Assembly (NCBI GenBank): GCA_002224055.1 | Contig: AZLU01000102.1 | Location: forward strand, 78,812-140,234 | Direction of reading: 5' to 3' | DNA: 61,423 bases | From: Pezizomycotina sp. ARF18 | Lineage: Eukaryota; Ascomycota | Shown: one piece after another, positions 13,801-26,178 of the stretch | Numbering within the stretch: position 1 is the stretch's first letter | How the letters are laid out: each line of letters begins with the position of its first letter | Program-made: the position numbers and the translations under genes | Notes under the pieces: model-generated | The model's database searches: none | Told to the model about the DNA's origin: nothing | Seen by the model: only the letters and a program-made list of their open reading frames with translations

Positions 13801-15217
13801 TGACAAAGACTACTACCACTGTCTCTTTAGTCGAAAGTCTCTCCCACGTTAAAAAAAGGAACCTTCTGCCAATCTCGTCGACTCCTCTCACTCGTCTAAA
13901 TTTCTTTTTCTTTTCTTTTTTCTTTTTCCTGTTGAGCCGTCGACTGTGCAGTGTGGACGGTTTTAGCTTATCCTTTCCCCGCATTTCCCACCCCTTTCCT
14001 CTTCTTCAATAAATGACGTAAATGATAATATAATATAATAATATAATACATAATAATAATGATAATGATAATAATAATAATAAGCTAGAAAGAAAGAAAT
14101 ATAAAAAAGGTCTTGGCTTTTCCGCATGGGAAAAAGAGGCTCTCTTGAAACTGGATAAAAGTTGTCAGGCAAAATTATAATGCTTACAAGGAGGGAACTT
14201 GAACTGAACAATGGTGATACAGGCCTCTCTACATGTCTGAGCATGGCATTGCATTCAAGTGCTTTCAATTGATATAAAGGCCGAATGTAGTATAAAGGGT
14301 GACTTGATAGAGATACACGGCTACTACGACCTATCACCGGTGCCTCTAATTGCATTAGCACACAGAATTTTCTTTATCGGACGATAAGAAGTAAGAACAA
14401 AACAGTAGAGCGAACAGGTAGAAAAAGATAAAAAGGATTGCCATGATAAAAAAGGTATATTCATTCATTCAACTTGGCTCTTAATCTATTTATCAATTAA
14501 AAGCATCATGATACGACGTCAAAAGGAATGTTTATCACTTTATGAAAGTGCATGTTTTGTATAGTACTAGCCTAGATTATAGAAGCTACAACTACAGCCT
14601 TGTTTTCCTCGATCTCAATGTCACACACCCTCCTTCTTTATCTCAACCCCACTCTATAACCGATCGTAGAGAAAAGGTAAGCAAGTTAAGTATACAGAAC
14701 TTGATATTCATTACATATAATATATTATTATTATAACGTCCCGATCTTCTATCTAGAAAGCAATCTGTTCAAGTATTATCCTGCAAGAAAAGAGAGAAGA
14801 ACACAAAAACTTCCGTTAATATCATTATCATCATCATCATCACCACTGTCGCAGAAAACCATTCGCAGACAAAAGCAACTTGGTAAAGTCGAAATCATCA
14901 AACTCAGACGAAACTACTTATCATCGGAAAAGAGCTTCAACAAGCGCAAGCTGACCTACTATGCCCGAAGAAAACATACGAACAACTAAGTAGCTCGGAT
15001 AAAAGCAATAGATAAGCAAAGCAAAGCAAAATCTATTCAGCGGAACAAATCATCAATTCGATGGAACTAGAAGGTATTAAAAAAAAAAATCAACGCCGCT
15101 TAGAGAAAATTACCCCAGATAGCTACTTGGTAGCTACCTTTCAATTGTGGATTTAAACCATGCAAGCTGTGTCGCTAACTAAAATCGCGAACCATCTGTT
15201 TTAGCTACGTATACTTG
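10899..15217. other. long gene-poor interval
   Basis: No convincing gene. The first few hundred bases are probably the 3' UTR of the upstream gene. ORFs at 11029-11223, 11995-12258 and 13963-14361 are short, hydrophobic or low-complexity, and lack exon neighbours. The region holds T or A homopolymers near 11307, 13063, 13279 and 13447, and AAT/TAAT tracts near 14030-14085. Confidence 0.55.
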
Positions 15218-15610
15218 ATGAGAAATGGGGCTTCGAGCCCACGCTCGCCGGAGATATTTCCAGGGAGAGTCGTTTCACCAGCAAGGAAATTCGGCACCGG
15301 GCCACCAAGTCGGCGGCAAGCTCAGCAAAGTAAGGACCGTGAAGAGGAGGACGGCCCGAACCCCGACGACTGCAAAGATATCACGGCGGACGATTTGCAG
15401 AATGATCCAGTACTCTACGAAGTTGATTGGTGAGTGGACATTCTTCTTAAGCTATATGTTAAACAGGCGAAATTTTGTTTAATGGGGTAAAGAGATTTGT
15501 GAGGTTCTGACATGGGAGAGTTGAAATAATTAGGCACACCGCCTCAAAAGTTCTTCCTGGATCTTGTAAGCGCTCTAAATTCTTGAATATCTATGAAATC
15601 TAGGGGGATT

Positions 15611-15650
<40 letters not shown>

Positions 15651-17014
15651 AACTGGCGAAATGTGTGCAATCTAACAAATCATGTTTTTTACGCCTTTAG
15701 GATACCGCATCAGCAGACACCTGGTTAGTAGAAACCCCGCGCCGTTTTGGATTCCGCAGCGATAGCTAGAATGGAACTTTATCAAAGGGAATGAAAATTT
15801 CAGACTGCAAGAAGCACAAATGGCTCCTTTTGCTATTTGGAAAACCAAATTATACTTGTGTTATGAAGAGCAGCAGGCTAGATTATATATACAATATAGG
15901 TCTGGTCTAAAAGACTGCCACAAGAGACCTTAGAAGCTGCGGGCTCGAAGCACACCATCTTTGACCCCGAAGTATCGAAAACTTTCAAAGTGGTTGAGGG
16001 TTCGTCATGGAACATTCGCTTCGCAGCCCACATATGCCAGTGGTCAGGTCGTTGGTACCGATACCGTCGCGATCGGCCAATTGAACCTGTTCGATCAGAC
16101 GATCCAGTTGGCGGATTTCATCTCGCCAGAGTTCGTCAAAGGAAGTAAGTTAACAAGAAAAAGAAAATTTTGATAAGTACGGTAAATACTCACCATTCGA
16201 TAGGCGGATCTACGGATGGCACTCTAGGTCTCGCGTGGGTAAGCTCAGCTCTATCGAACCGCAGCCCGCTGAAGCGCCAGTAGAAACTGTACGTTAAAAA
16301 TATTCTCCTACTCGGCTAATTGAGTGTTTCTGTCAAACACTGATACCTGGAAAATAGATGATGGAGAGGGATAGCACTCAGATCCCCCTTCGCAGCGCCT
16401 GTTACCATGAAGCTAGGAAACTGGACCGACGACGATGACTCGGGCTTTTTCACGTTTGGTTTCATTAACTACGATCTTGTCAAAGATTCCAACATGGTAC
16501 GCTCATGAAAAATAGAAAATAAAAATTATATATAAAAGCTATTTAAATGCTAAAAGCTTACTTGTACAGGTTCTGCACTACTGCGACGTAGACAACTCCA
16601 AGGTGTGTAGCAATCAGTTTGCAACCCTGATATTGCCTATAAATAAAAATGACAGCTTTTGCTTTTGCGATATCGGATAACTCATCATAAATCGTACGGC
16701 TTTCGTATAGGGTCTCTGGCAATTAAATCCACTCCTCCAGATCAACGGCGAAGTCCTCACCAGAGCGAGGAAACAATACCGCCATCGTAGACTCTGGAAC
16801 CCACTCGTCCTCGTCGATGACGAATTCTGCAAGGCCATTTACGACGCATCCCCGGAGCAAATACGACGGCGATGCTATGGGATACGTTTTCCCGGCTGAT
16901 ATAGACGAGGAGCAGCTCCCAGCATCGGGCTTGAAGTAATGGGAAGATTTTCGCCGTAGCGAAGGAGGATTTGGGATTTTCGGTTTGGAAGGATCAGTGG
17001 ATTACGGTAGGGAG

Positions 17015-17045
<31 letters not shown>

Positions 17046-17307
17046 TTAGAGCATATGAAGCATGAATGCTAAATAAATATACGCGATGATATATAGGCGG
17101 TATTCAAAGCAGGGGTAACCTTCCTATGGATATCGTTGGAGATACTTTCCTGAAGAGCGTCTACACCGTAAGTTACCCCCCTCTTTCTTCAAATCAACTC
17201 TTTCCCTGTATATTTAAAAGCTGAAACCTAATAAATTTATATAGATCTTCGACCTGGGTAATAAGCGCCTAGGTGTAACGCCGCCCGGAGCTGAAGTCAG
17301 AAGTTGA
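15218..17307 (+). CDS. pepsin-like aspartic endopeptidase (A1 family)
   Basis: Exons read as a fungal A1 protease: a propeptide-like stretch with basic residues followed by KDITADDLQND, then GTPPQKFFLDL ending at a GTAAGC donor (about 15568). The next exon starts at the first catalytic Asp (DTASADTWLV, about 15702). Further on come TYASGQVVGTDTVAIGQL, VDNSKGLWQL, a second catalytic site VDSGT, YVFPADIDEEQLP, and the C-terminal GGIQSRGNLPMDIVGDTFLK and LGNKRLGV blocks. Family members are secreted or vacuolar endopeptidases. I see no signal peptide, so the true start may lie upstream of the ATG used here. The first site reads DTA where the family has DTG; this may be a base error. At least five frameshifts are present. 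About seven short introns are likely. The neighbouring WD40 gene is convergent. Confidence 0.8.
15613..15645. repeat. A33 homopolymer inside a protease intron
   Basis: Thirty-three consecutive adenines lie within the intron that separates the exon ending FFLDL from the exon carrying the first catalytic aspartate. Length calls in such a tract are unreliable with long-read sequencing. Confidence 0.95.
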
Positions 17308-18603
17308 GCTCGCTCCCGGCGCGGAGGTGAAGAAGCAGAGCTATCTGAGCAGGCTGATCCACCGGTGAACCACGGCAAGGGGCCGAGTAGAACGTCGCAG
17401 ATCGACTCATAGCTTGAGTGAAGTGCGAGAACGAGTGAGTCCAAACGAAAAACAGTCTCACGAGTAGAGTTGGTGTGAGAGAGATGAGAGGAAAAAGAAA
17501 TCGGCATTTTTATTCTCTGCCTTTCTGCTATTCGGGAAAGAAATTATCGTGTTTTCACTTCGTCTGGGACCCTAAGAAGCTAGTTCTCACTTACAGATAT
17601 CCTCACCTTTTAGTCTAGGTCATGTTCGATGCGTTCCTTCCCTGTTTTAAGTCTTACCAATTTTACACCTCTCCCTCAAGCTGGCTCTCTGACTCGTGCA
17701 GGTATGGTATGGTACACTGAAATATTATTATTATTATTATTATTATATTATTATTATTACTATTTAAAAAAAAAGATATATTTTGACGATAAAGATGAAG
17801 GTAAGCTATTAAACGTAAATGTAGATTAACTTAATGTAATGCCTTTCTCAACCAAAAACATATTAAGGGTCACGGTAGGTCTTAACGTCTTTTTGTTACG
17901 TAGAAGGTAAGTATAATTATTCGTAGATTTGAACATTTCATAGAATAAGAATTCTCGATAAGCATGGTAATGCTTCTAGTATATTTGATGCCATTACGAG
18001 GCGATACCCTCCGCCACTCTACTGACAGAGCTAGAGACTGATACTCCCCGTAGATTCCTGAGCTCTTAAATTCACTACCTATCATATATAACTTGTAGTA
18101 CTAAGGATGCCCTGCACATAGCCTTCCAGTAAAGCAGCGAAGTATCATCGAAAAGCATAAATATATCCGTAATATGCATGTCATTTATACAAGATGTCAT
18201 CTAGTAAATTTCGAGAGTCACTTCCTTAGAGCCGTGGTACCCTCAATTGAATACCAGGGGCAAGGGGAATGAATCTAAATTGAGGATGAAGAATGAAATT
18301 CGTCTTTTAACCAGCGGCTTGCTCAGAACCTAATTAGTACACGATAACCATGAAAGCAATACTCGCCTATTCTTTTTCGAATGATATAGTTAAAAACTCC
18401 AAATGCTCCTGAAGATGATACAACTAAGGGGGGAAAAAAGGAGAGAAAAAAAAAAAAGAAAAAAAAAAAAAAGGACTGCGTCTCATGCCCCGATGCGTGC
18501 ATCATGCCATCGCCCACATCGCGCAGAACTACGCGGGCCCGACGCCAGTAACTCTGCCGCGCTCGTCACACCGCTAATCTCCTCTTCGGCTGTTTCGCCC
18601 TAT
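17308..18603. other. convergent intergenic region
   Basis: This lies between the 3' ends of the protease (+) and the WD40 gene (-). It contains an ATT/TAT microsatellite (about 17725-17760), a poly-A-rich stretch at 18435-18475, and at 17562-17573 one copy of the 12-mer GTCTGGGACCCT that also forms the arms of the hairpin at 30391-30425. No coding exon was recognised. Confidence 0.5.
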
Positions 18604-21600
18604 CTACCGCAAATTTGGATGTTTCGTGATGGTAGGATCACACATTCCCAGGAGCGTCGCTTTGCCCGTACACTCGCCGATGAGTAAATACTCTTCAGAC
18701 GGTGAGAACGAACCGGACGTGATCGGCCCGTAAGGGTCGCTAGGTCGTGACAAAACGAGTCGCCTCGCCTTGGACCCACACCTTCACGACGCCTCGGACC
18801 CGCCGTCACGAACCTTTCACCGCACGTCGTCCACGCGGCAAATGTGACACCGGTCTCGACAAATCCTGATGCGATGCGGACCTGCCGTTGTGTTTCAAGT
18901 GGCACATCGGCTCGTTCGGCATCCTCGTGTCCCATACGAGCGTCTGGTCATCCGTTCCGGAACTGGTGATGAAGCGTGCGCAGAGGCTGATGGTGACCTT
19001 GTTTAGGTCCTCCTGCGTCGAATCCAGCTCCATAATGTGCGATATACGATCGCGCAGGTCGAATATACGCACGTGGCTCCTCGTCGTAACATCTTCTAGC
19101 TGCGGTGCCGCAACGCCGGCGATGAGTAATGTTTCCGCGAGTCCATACATAAATCGAAATGTCGGCTCGCAAAGGGCCGAATCGTAGCTACCGTTCACTC
19201 CTCATGACGTTGATGATCTTTAGGTCACCGTGGTTGGACTCACTATCATTAATATTGTTATCGTAACCCACGATGAGGCAGCCTGCCAGATACGATCTTT
19301 GGCCCAACCATGTCGAGGGATACAGCGAGGAGTCGGAGCGCCAAAGTGTTGCGACATGACTACCGATCCGGACTCGCTTGTCCTGATATAGACACCTGGC
19401 CGTCTTTGCACCCAGCCGCCGCCAGCCTGTCGGGTCGTATCGCTGAGGCAGATTTCGACCACTTGTCGTCGAACCGGATGTTTTCCATCAGTTCACGTCG
19501 TCGGCCCTCCAGACTTTCACCGTGCAATCGTACGAAGAAGAAAATAGCAATTCGGAAGAAAATTTGACCGCCGTCACGGTGCTGTGTAATAAAGGGTCCA
19601 AGATCGCTTCGTTTCCCTGGTTCGGGGGCCGGGTGTGTGTGACCATGCAGGAATTGACTTTGTTAGTCTCAATATCACAAGCATGAGGTTTCCCGGTTGG
19701 TTGTACATGTCACTGTACGTGTGCACGCCAACGCGAACTTGTCTCGCTCGAAATCCAGGAACAGCCCACGATGTCACTAGAGCCTTCGTCGAACCTCCTT
19801 ATTGGTCGCATGCTCTCTAGTGATTTGTTTTGCATCCGGTCAAAGGTATCAGAGCTAACCCCACGCTCTCTATCGAGGAGTAATTTGTTCCAAGGAGTTT
19901 CTAGCTGTTCCTCGGATCATTCACGTAGATTTCGAAACCAAGTTCGGTAGCAGCTCCGGTATGGCCAAAAGCACATCCTCCAAGTAATTTGAAATGTCGG
20001 CAGCATATCTTTGAGGGTGTAAATGGCGAGATGCTAGTTCGGCGATAAGCTCCAACCGACGTGCTCTCTTTTCGGCGACTGGGTTGATAGTTCCTCTGAT
20101 AATGCCTTCATCGTGGATGTCGCATCAGAGTCTCTCCCAAGCCCTAATTCAGCATTTACTACTAACCGAATCACATCTACCTCCGTGGGGTTGAAGGACC
20201 TGTGTATGACAGAGCCAGCTATTGGATTATGAAGAATTTTAGTGATTAGTGTGGAAGGACTGATTATCTCGGAAGAATTGTAAAAGAGTTGAATAGATCG
20301 ACAAATATTCCTCTCAGAAAGAAGCCTTTCATACCGTAATTGCTGAAATTTTGTTCCCCATCTGAAATGTAGGGCAAATGTTGCCTGGCTGCTCTAGATA
20401 AGTAAGGAAGCCGCTTTTGTTTCCTTCTTCTGTTGCCACAGCCTTTTTATCGTCCGTGGGATGCGCCTCGGAAGAGGCCGATTTAGATTTTGAAGCATTT
20501 CCGGGCGTGGCAAGCTGGCCGCTTCCGAGCTAGGGCTTCTAGAGCTAACCGGACTTCTTCAACGTCGTCGAGCGGTCATATTCCTCAAAGCAGTCGCTGT
20601 CACAGTCTACCTGGCTTGCATCTCAGTGGATTTCCCTCCATGTCGCGGGCATCGAGGTATGTCCTCTTGTTCTGCAGGTTCATTTGTAGATCGTTCGATG
20701 TCTATTCTTTACTTGCTGTTGCGGAAGGCAAAACTGCCTTCGGACGACGGTTTTAGCGCCGAAGTGTGTTTCGAAATTTCCGACCCGATCACATCTTTTG
20801 GTCGCTCCAGAAACGTATACGAAAAGTCGGGGTCCGCATCCTGGTCCTCGAAGTTCCGGTAACATTTGAGGTTATTGAAGCTGAGGGCCTGGAAGAATCA
20901 ATGCCGGATGAGGGTAATGATTTCCTAGGTCTTCCGGCGCTCTTGCAGGGGAAGGCTTTGGCTTGGAGAAGGAACAAACCTGGAAACCTATTAGGAATAC
21001 CAGGGAGGAATGTTAATAACTAAACCGGCTATAGGAAAAGAGAAGAACAGAGAGAAGTAGTAGTAGTAGAAAAATAAGGGAAATCAATCAAACATGACGA
21101 ACAATTCTCGTCTATCAATTTACCTTGGAAGTATCCCTCGGCGGTGGAACTCTAAGTTTCACAATCAAGGACTTGTCTAGTTGTCTTCGTCCGATAATGT
21201 AGGCCAAGGACTCGACGCCATTTCTGGGCTATTCGAGAATGTCCTTCGAGGCTGGCTATGAGACGTGGCACCACTCCGGTTTCCTCCTTTTCAGCTCCCT
21301 ACCATGTCTTTGAACGTCCTTTCAATGGAGTCACTGATTGTGGCTGCAAAAGAGATTTATCTTCCTGGGGGTAATCAGGTTTCGTCCGCCGAGAGATCGA
21401 TGAAATTCCTGTTACCGGCTAGGGAGTGGGTCGTGGCTGTGTGGACCGCCTTCCACCGGTCTCTCGCGCTAAACGCGCCACGTTCCGACGATGGGCGGTC
21501 GGCAATTATCTGAGAACTCCTTTCGTTACCGGGGTTGCATTTGTGGAGTTGGAATGAAGCTGCTGCGACGGCTGAAAAACCGGCGGTGAGTGTGATGAGG

Positions 21601-21914
21601 CTGCATACCAACGACTCTGCTGCTGCTGCTGAAACGGTCTCGTCGCTGTAGCGTCGCGTTGTATAGTTTTCGGTGCCTCCTCACCATAGACTGACGGCTG
21701 ACCGTTTATCCAGTTGAGCGTGGACGTTCTGTCGACTACTACGTGCCGGAGAGGGGTCGACGGCGACGGGCGGGACGCCGAGATGGAGACTGTAAGGATC
21801 GCTGTAAGGCATGGATCTCCTCGAGTTTTCGCAGTGTTTCGAAGCTGTTGTTACTGCTATCTCTCTTGCTGTTGTCAGCCTCTTTGACAGCAGGACTGTT
21901 CGTCGGAAACATTA
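18604..21914 (-). CDS. WD40-repeat protein, candidate Raf1/DIM-9-type DCAF
   Basis: Starts at ATG 21914 (MFPTNSPAVKEADNSK), followed by a Ser/Gln-rich stretch with a poly-Gln run near 21615, then a helical region (pieces ILHNPIAGSVIHRSFNPTEV and HLHTLKDMLPTFQ). The C-terminal half is a WD40 propeller: blades include LLHSTVTAVKFSSELLFSSS ... TVKVW, ARFITSSGTDDQTLVWDTR and LATLTGPITSGSFSPSEEYL. The WDTR motif fits the DWD/WDxR box through which DCAF proteins bind DDB1. Fungal WD40 proteins with a similar layout include Rik1-associated factor 1 and Neurospora DIM-9, which direct cullin-4 complexes to heterochromatin. That identity rests on general resemblance and remembered family features, so treat it as a hypothesis. 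The WD40 fold is secure. Many frameshifts interrupt it. Confidence 0.6.
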
Positions 21915-22911
21915 TTTACTAGTTTCTCGTAACGGACGGCTGGATTAGAGCGAAAAGAGTACATAAGTAAATAATTGACGAGCAATAGAAGGAGAGAAAA
22001 AAAAGGGGGGAAAGGAGGGGGACCCAAACATTGTATAGCAAAACCCGCAGAGCAAGCAATAGCTTCACCACAAAGGACCTTGCTATACGAATAGCGTATC
22101 GATTTTCATTGGAAAAAAAGGAGACGATAGGCAATGGGTTCGACACGTGCACTTCTATGTGGAGTATAGTAGTAAAGCAAGAAATGCTACTTGCGCTTAA
22201 TTTCCACTTAGTACTTTTCGTGTAGAAAGTTGTGAAGCTGGACTGGTGGTCAAAATACTTTGCCTGTTGTTGTTTGTTTGTTTTTTTTTTTTTTTTCGTA
22301 GCTTTCGATGCATTTCAAATTAGCTGGACAATAAAAAAAAAAAAAAAAAAAAGAGTTCTGGCGGTTTTGGAACTACCACTGTCGCGTTTCCTTCCCCCAG
22401 ACCCAAGACCCAGACCCAGACACGCAGCGGAAGTCGAGAGAAATCCCCGAGAGAAATATATAAATAAATAATAAATAATATAAATATAATTAATTACTTG
22501 AGTAGATAGATATAACTAACTACTTACTTAGTAACAAAAAAAAAAAAAAAAAGAAAAAGAAAAAGAAAGAAAAAAAGTTCTAATTTCTACTAAGTACTTC
22601 TCCTCCAAAAAGGGCTGGCCAATAGCAGGAGAGAAAATTATACCCTCTTTCCTTTCGATGGCTGCCCCAAAACTACTTACCACGCAATTGTTGGTTATAA
22701 TATATATATATATACTACGCTATATAATTTAAAAAAAAAAAAATTAATAAATTATATACCATAGCAGCATCTCGAACCACACACGCTAATCGAATCTTCC
22801 CTTGACGAAAGTAGAGGAAATCTTTTTATCCATGCTGTTATATAGAAGCTTAATTCGACTGTATATAATCGGGAACGGCAAGGCCGTTTGGACGTCGAGA
22901 GGGAAGCGGTA

Positions 22912-22943
<32 letters not shown>

Positions 22944-23076
22944 GGGAACTTTACTTTCAAAAAAAAGGCTGCTGTGAAAAGAGAAGAGGAGGCAGGCACG
23001 GATCCAACGACAAAGCAGAGCGCTCTGCCTCCACCTCTCCTCCAATTCCCAATTGGCGAACATACTCAACACAACC
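21915..23076. promoter_or_regulatory. divergent promoter region between WD40 gene and NDUFS1
   Basis: The two genes are transcribed away from each other from this 1.16-kb interval. It contains poly-A/T runs (22277, 22331, 22537, 22919-22943), a TA stretch near 22700, and repeats of CCCAGACCCA near 22397-22415. The short leader before ATG 23077 is pyrimidine-rich. No specific operator motif is recognised. Confidence 0.45.
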
Positions 23077-25931
23077 ATGCTTGCGCGACAGCATCTAGCA
23101 GCACCGATCAGGCGGCGGTCGTTGTTTTCAGTTCCTTCTAGACTCTTCTCGGCAACCTCAGCCCATCCAGCACCTCAGAAGACGTGGAACTTACAGTTGG
23201 TACGACGGCCCTACCTAATATGATACCAGTTCCTTCGCAAGACAGTTTCCGTGCTCTTTAATTTGCTTTGATAGAAATTTATAATTTGGCGAGAGCAAAG
23301 AAAAGGAGCTCCTTAGTTAACCTCTTTTATATCTTAACTACGAATTCTACTAGACGGCATAAAGGTCAGCGTCCCTGCAGGGACAGCTCTCATACAGGCG
23401 TGCGAGAAAGCAGGTGTTATGGTTCCAGGTATGCAACCTGGCCATTATGAATGGCTTGGGTTTTCTTCTTTACTCGATACATATGTCTCTATCTAGGTTA
23501 AGCCAGGAACTAACCCTTACTTCAATTTCATCAACAAACTAAAGATATTGTTACCATGACCGCCTGGCAGTAGCAGGAAACTGCAGAATGTGCCTGGTGG
23601 AGGTTGAAAGGGCCCCAAAGCCGTAGCAAGCTGCGCCTGGCCGGTTACAGTAAGTGTATACTGTCGATTTATACGCGAGTTACAACTATCGACAGTGATC
23701 TGGCTAACTATATGCTCAAATTCTGTCATAATACTCGGCTGCGATTTTATTAAAAAAAAAAGCCCGGATGGTTGTGAAACCAATTCTCCGGTGACACATA
23801 AAGCGCGCGAGGAGTGATGGTTCTTACTTGCGGTACGTACTCTGGCCTATCTCTAATTCTCTAGGCTAGTTGCGGCGAATTAGCAGTGGTTTACTGATTA
23901 TATTTTCGCTATCTAACCACCATTAGATTGTCGTATGTGGCCCAACGCCATACTACAATCCTTTGATATATAAGTTGGCAACACTAATGGAATTGGCATA
24001 GCTATTTGCGACCAGGGCGGTGAATGCGACTTGCAGGACCAATCGATGCGATACGGGCGGATCGGGGCCGGTTCCACGAAATAACAGGCAGAGAGGCGTA
24101 GAAGATAAAAATATTGTCCTCTGGTCAAGGTGGGCCTCTCCCACGACAATATCTTTCTGCTTCGGAGTATATAACTGATCTTGGTTATTCTCTTTTAGAC
24201 CTCGATGAACAGGTGTATCCATTGTACAAGGTGTGTTCGGTTCTGCAACGACGTTGCTGGGGCGCCGGAATTCGGATCGACGGGCAGAGGGAACGACCTG
24301 CAAATCGGTACTTACCTAGAGCGTAACCTCGACACCGAGATGTCAGGAAATATTATCGATCTGTGTCCGTCGGAGCACTGACTCGAAACCGTACTCTTTC
24401 CGAGCACGGCCGTGGGAGCTTAAGCACACCGAGTCTATTCGATGTTTTGAACGGTTGGGATCGGCTATCCGCGTCGACTCACGCGGCCTGGAAGTCATGC
24501 GGATTCTCCCAAGGCTAAACGAGGACATCAACGAGGAATGGATCGATGACAAGACTAGGTTTGCCTGCGATGGCTGAGAACCCAGAGGCTGACTACTCCG
24601 CTGGTCCGGAGAGAGGACAAATTTTACCCTGCTACTTGGGAGCAAGCTCTCACTGAAATCGGAACTGCCTACGAAAAGATCGCACCGAAGGGAGATGATT
24701 CAAAGCGATCGCCGGCCAGCTGACCGAGGCTGAGTCTTTAGTTGCCTCAAGGATCTCATGAACAGCTTGGGCTCCGAAAATCTTACCCTAGACCAGCACA
24801 AAGGCAATAACCGCCAGCCCACGGCGTCGATATAGGTCCAACTACCTGTTTAATTCGTCGATACAGGGTATTGACTTCGCCGACGTCCTCCTGCTTGTGG
24901 GAACGAACCCTAGACACGAAGCCGCCGTCTTGAACGCTCGATCCGCAAGAGGTGGCTATACTCCAACCTTGAGATTGGTCTCGTGGTGAGAATTTCAACA
25001 GCACGTTTGAGTACGAACACCTCGGGGACACGGCCGATGCCGTGCAGAAGGCCCTGAGCGGGCCGTTCGGCAAGAAACTGGCTTCGCCAAGTCGCCCATG
25101 ATCATCGTCGGCAGCGGTGTGACCCAGCACGCCGATGCTGCGGCAATATACGAAACCGTCGGCTCGTTCGTGGAGAGAACCAAGGCAACTTCAACACGGC
25201 GGAGTGGACGGCTACAACGTCCTCCAGCGAGCCGCTTCCCGGGTCGCGGCATACGACGTCGGCTTCGTGCCCGTCGGAGGAGACATCGTCGACTACTCCG
25301 AAATTCGTGTACCTCCTAGGCGCTGATGAAATTTCGCCGTCGGATATCCCCCGAACGCGTTCATCGTCTACCAGGGCCACCACGGCGACGTCGGTGCCCA
25401 GCACGCGGACGTCGTCCTCCCGGTGCCGCGTATACGGAGAAGGGGTACGTACGTAAACACGGAAGGCCGGGCGCAGGTCACGCGCGCCGCGACGTCGCTG
25501 CCCGGTGCATCTAGGACGACTGGAAGATATTAGGGCCCTGAGCGAGTACTGGGGAGGCCGTTGGCATACGATAGCTTGCCCTCGTTACGTGCTCGCATGG
25601 AAGACGTCTGCCCGAGCCTTATCAGCTACGATGTTTTGGAACGGCCGAGCGCAGCGGTTATAAGCTTGGGTCTACGGACGGGACTGATCGATGGCAACAA
25701 GGGGGCGAAGGCGGCAGGAACAGCACTGAAGTGTGTTATTGAGGACTTCTACCTTACGGATCCTATCTCGAGAAAGTATGTTTTCCCCACTTCAAATTTG
25801 GGAAGTTATTTGAAAATCGAATTTTACTAATTTTTCACGTGTGATAGTTCACCGACGATGGCAAGATGTTCCGCTCGAAACTCGGCAGTGTAGATTCCGA
25901 AGAGGAGAGAGTGGCGGCGTCGATGGCTTAG
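23077..25931 (+). CDS. NDUFS1: NADH:ubiquinone oxidoreductase 75-kDa subunit (complex I, NDUFS1/nuo-78 type)
   Basis: This is the iron-sulfur G-module subunit of mitochondrial complex I, which passes electrons from the flavin arm. The ATG at 23077 opens a basic, Ser/Arg-rich presequence typical of matrix import. The N-terminal [2Fe-2S] ferredoxin domain reads [39 protein letters not shown] and CAWPVT. Further cluster ligands are in [17 protein letters not shown] and [11 protein letters not shown]. The molybdopterin-oxidoreductase-like domain follows: [73 protein letters not shown] and [12 protein letters not shown]. It ends [10 protein letters not shown] ... VAASMA at 25931. Several short introns lie in the 5' half and one near 25775-25850. 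More than ten single-base frameshifts split the frame. All expected ligand cysteines that I could place are retained. Confidence 0.93.
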
Positions 25932-26178
25932 ATGGGGGAAATATGAGAAGGAGGAAGTATAAAAATAAATAAATAAATATAAATAAACCGAACAAAAGAA
26001 AAGATATGTATTTTGCTATCCATCACGTTCTATCTGTACATAATACGATTCTCGCAGATGTGTCGTGCGCAGTTTATATTCATTTTCCATATCCGCAAAG
26101 TCTATTCTTCGTAAGTAACTTTTATAATAGTCAATTGCAAGCAGGTACTGCATGCTAGGTTAAAGCAGTAAAAACGAA

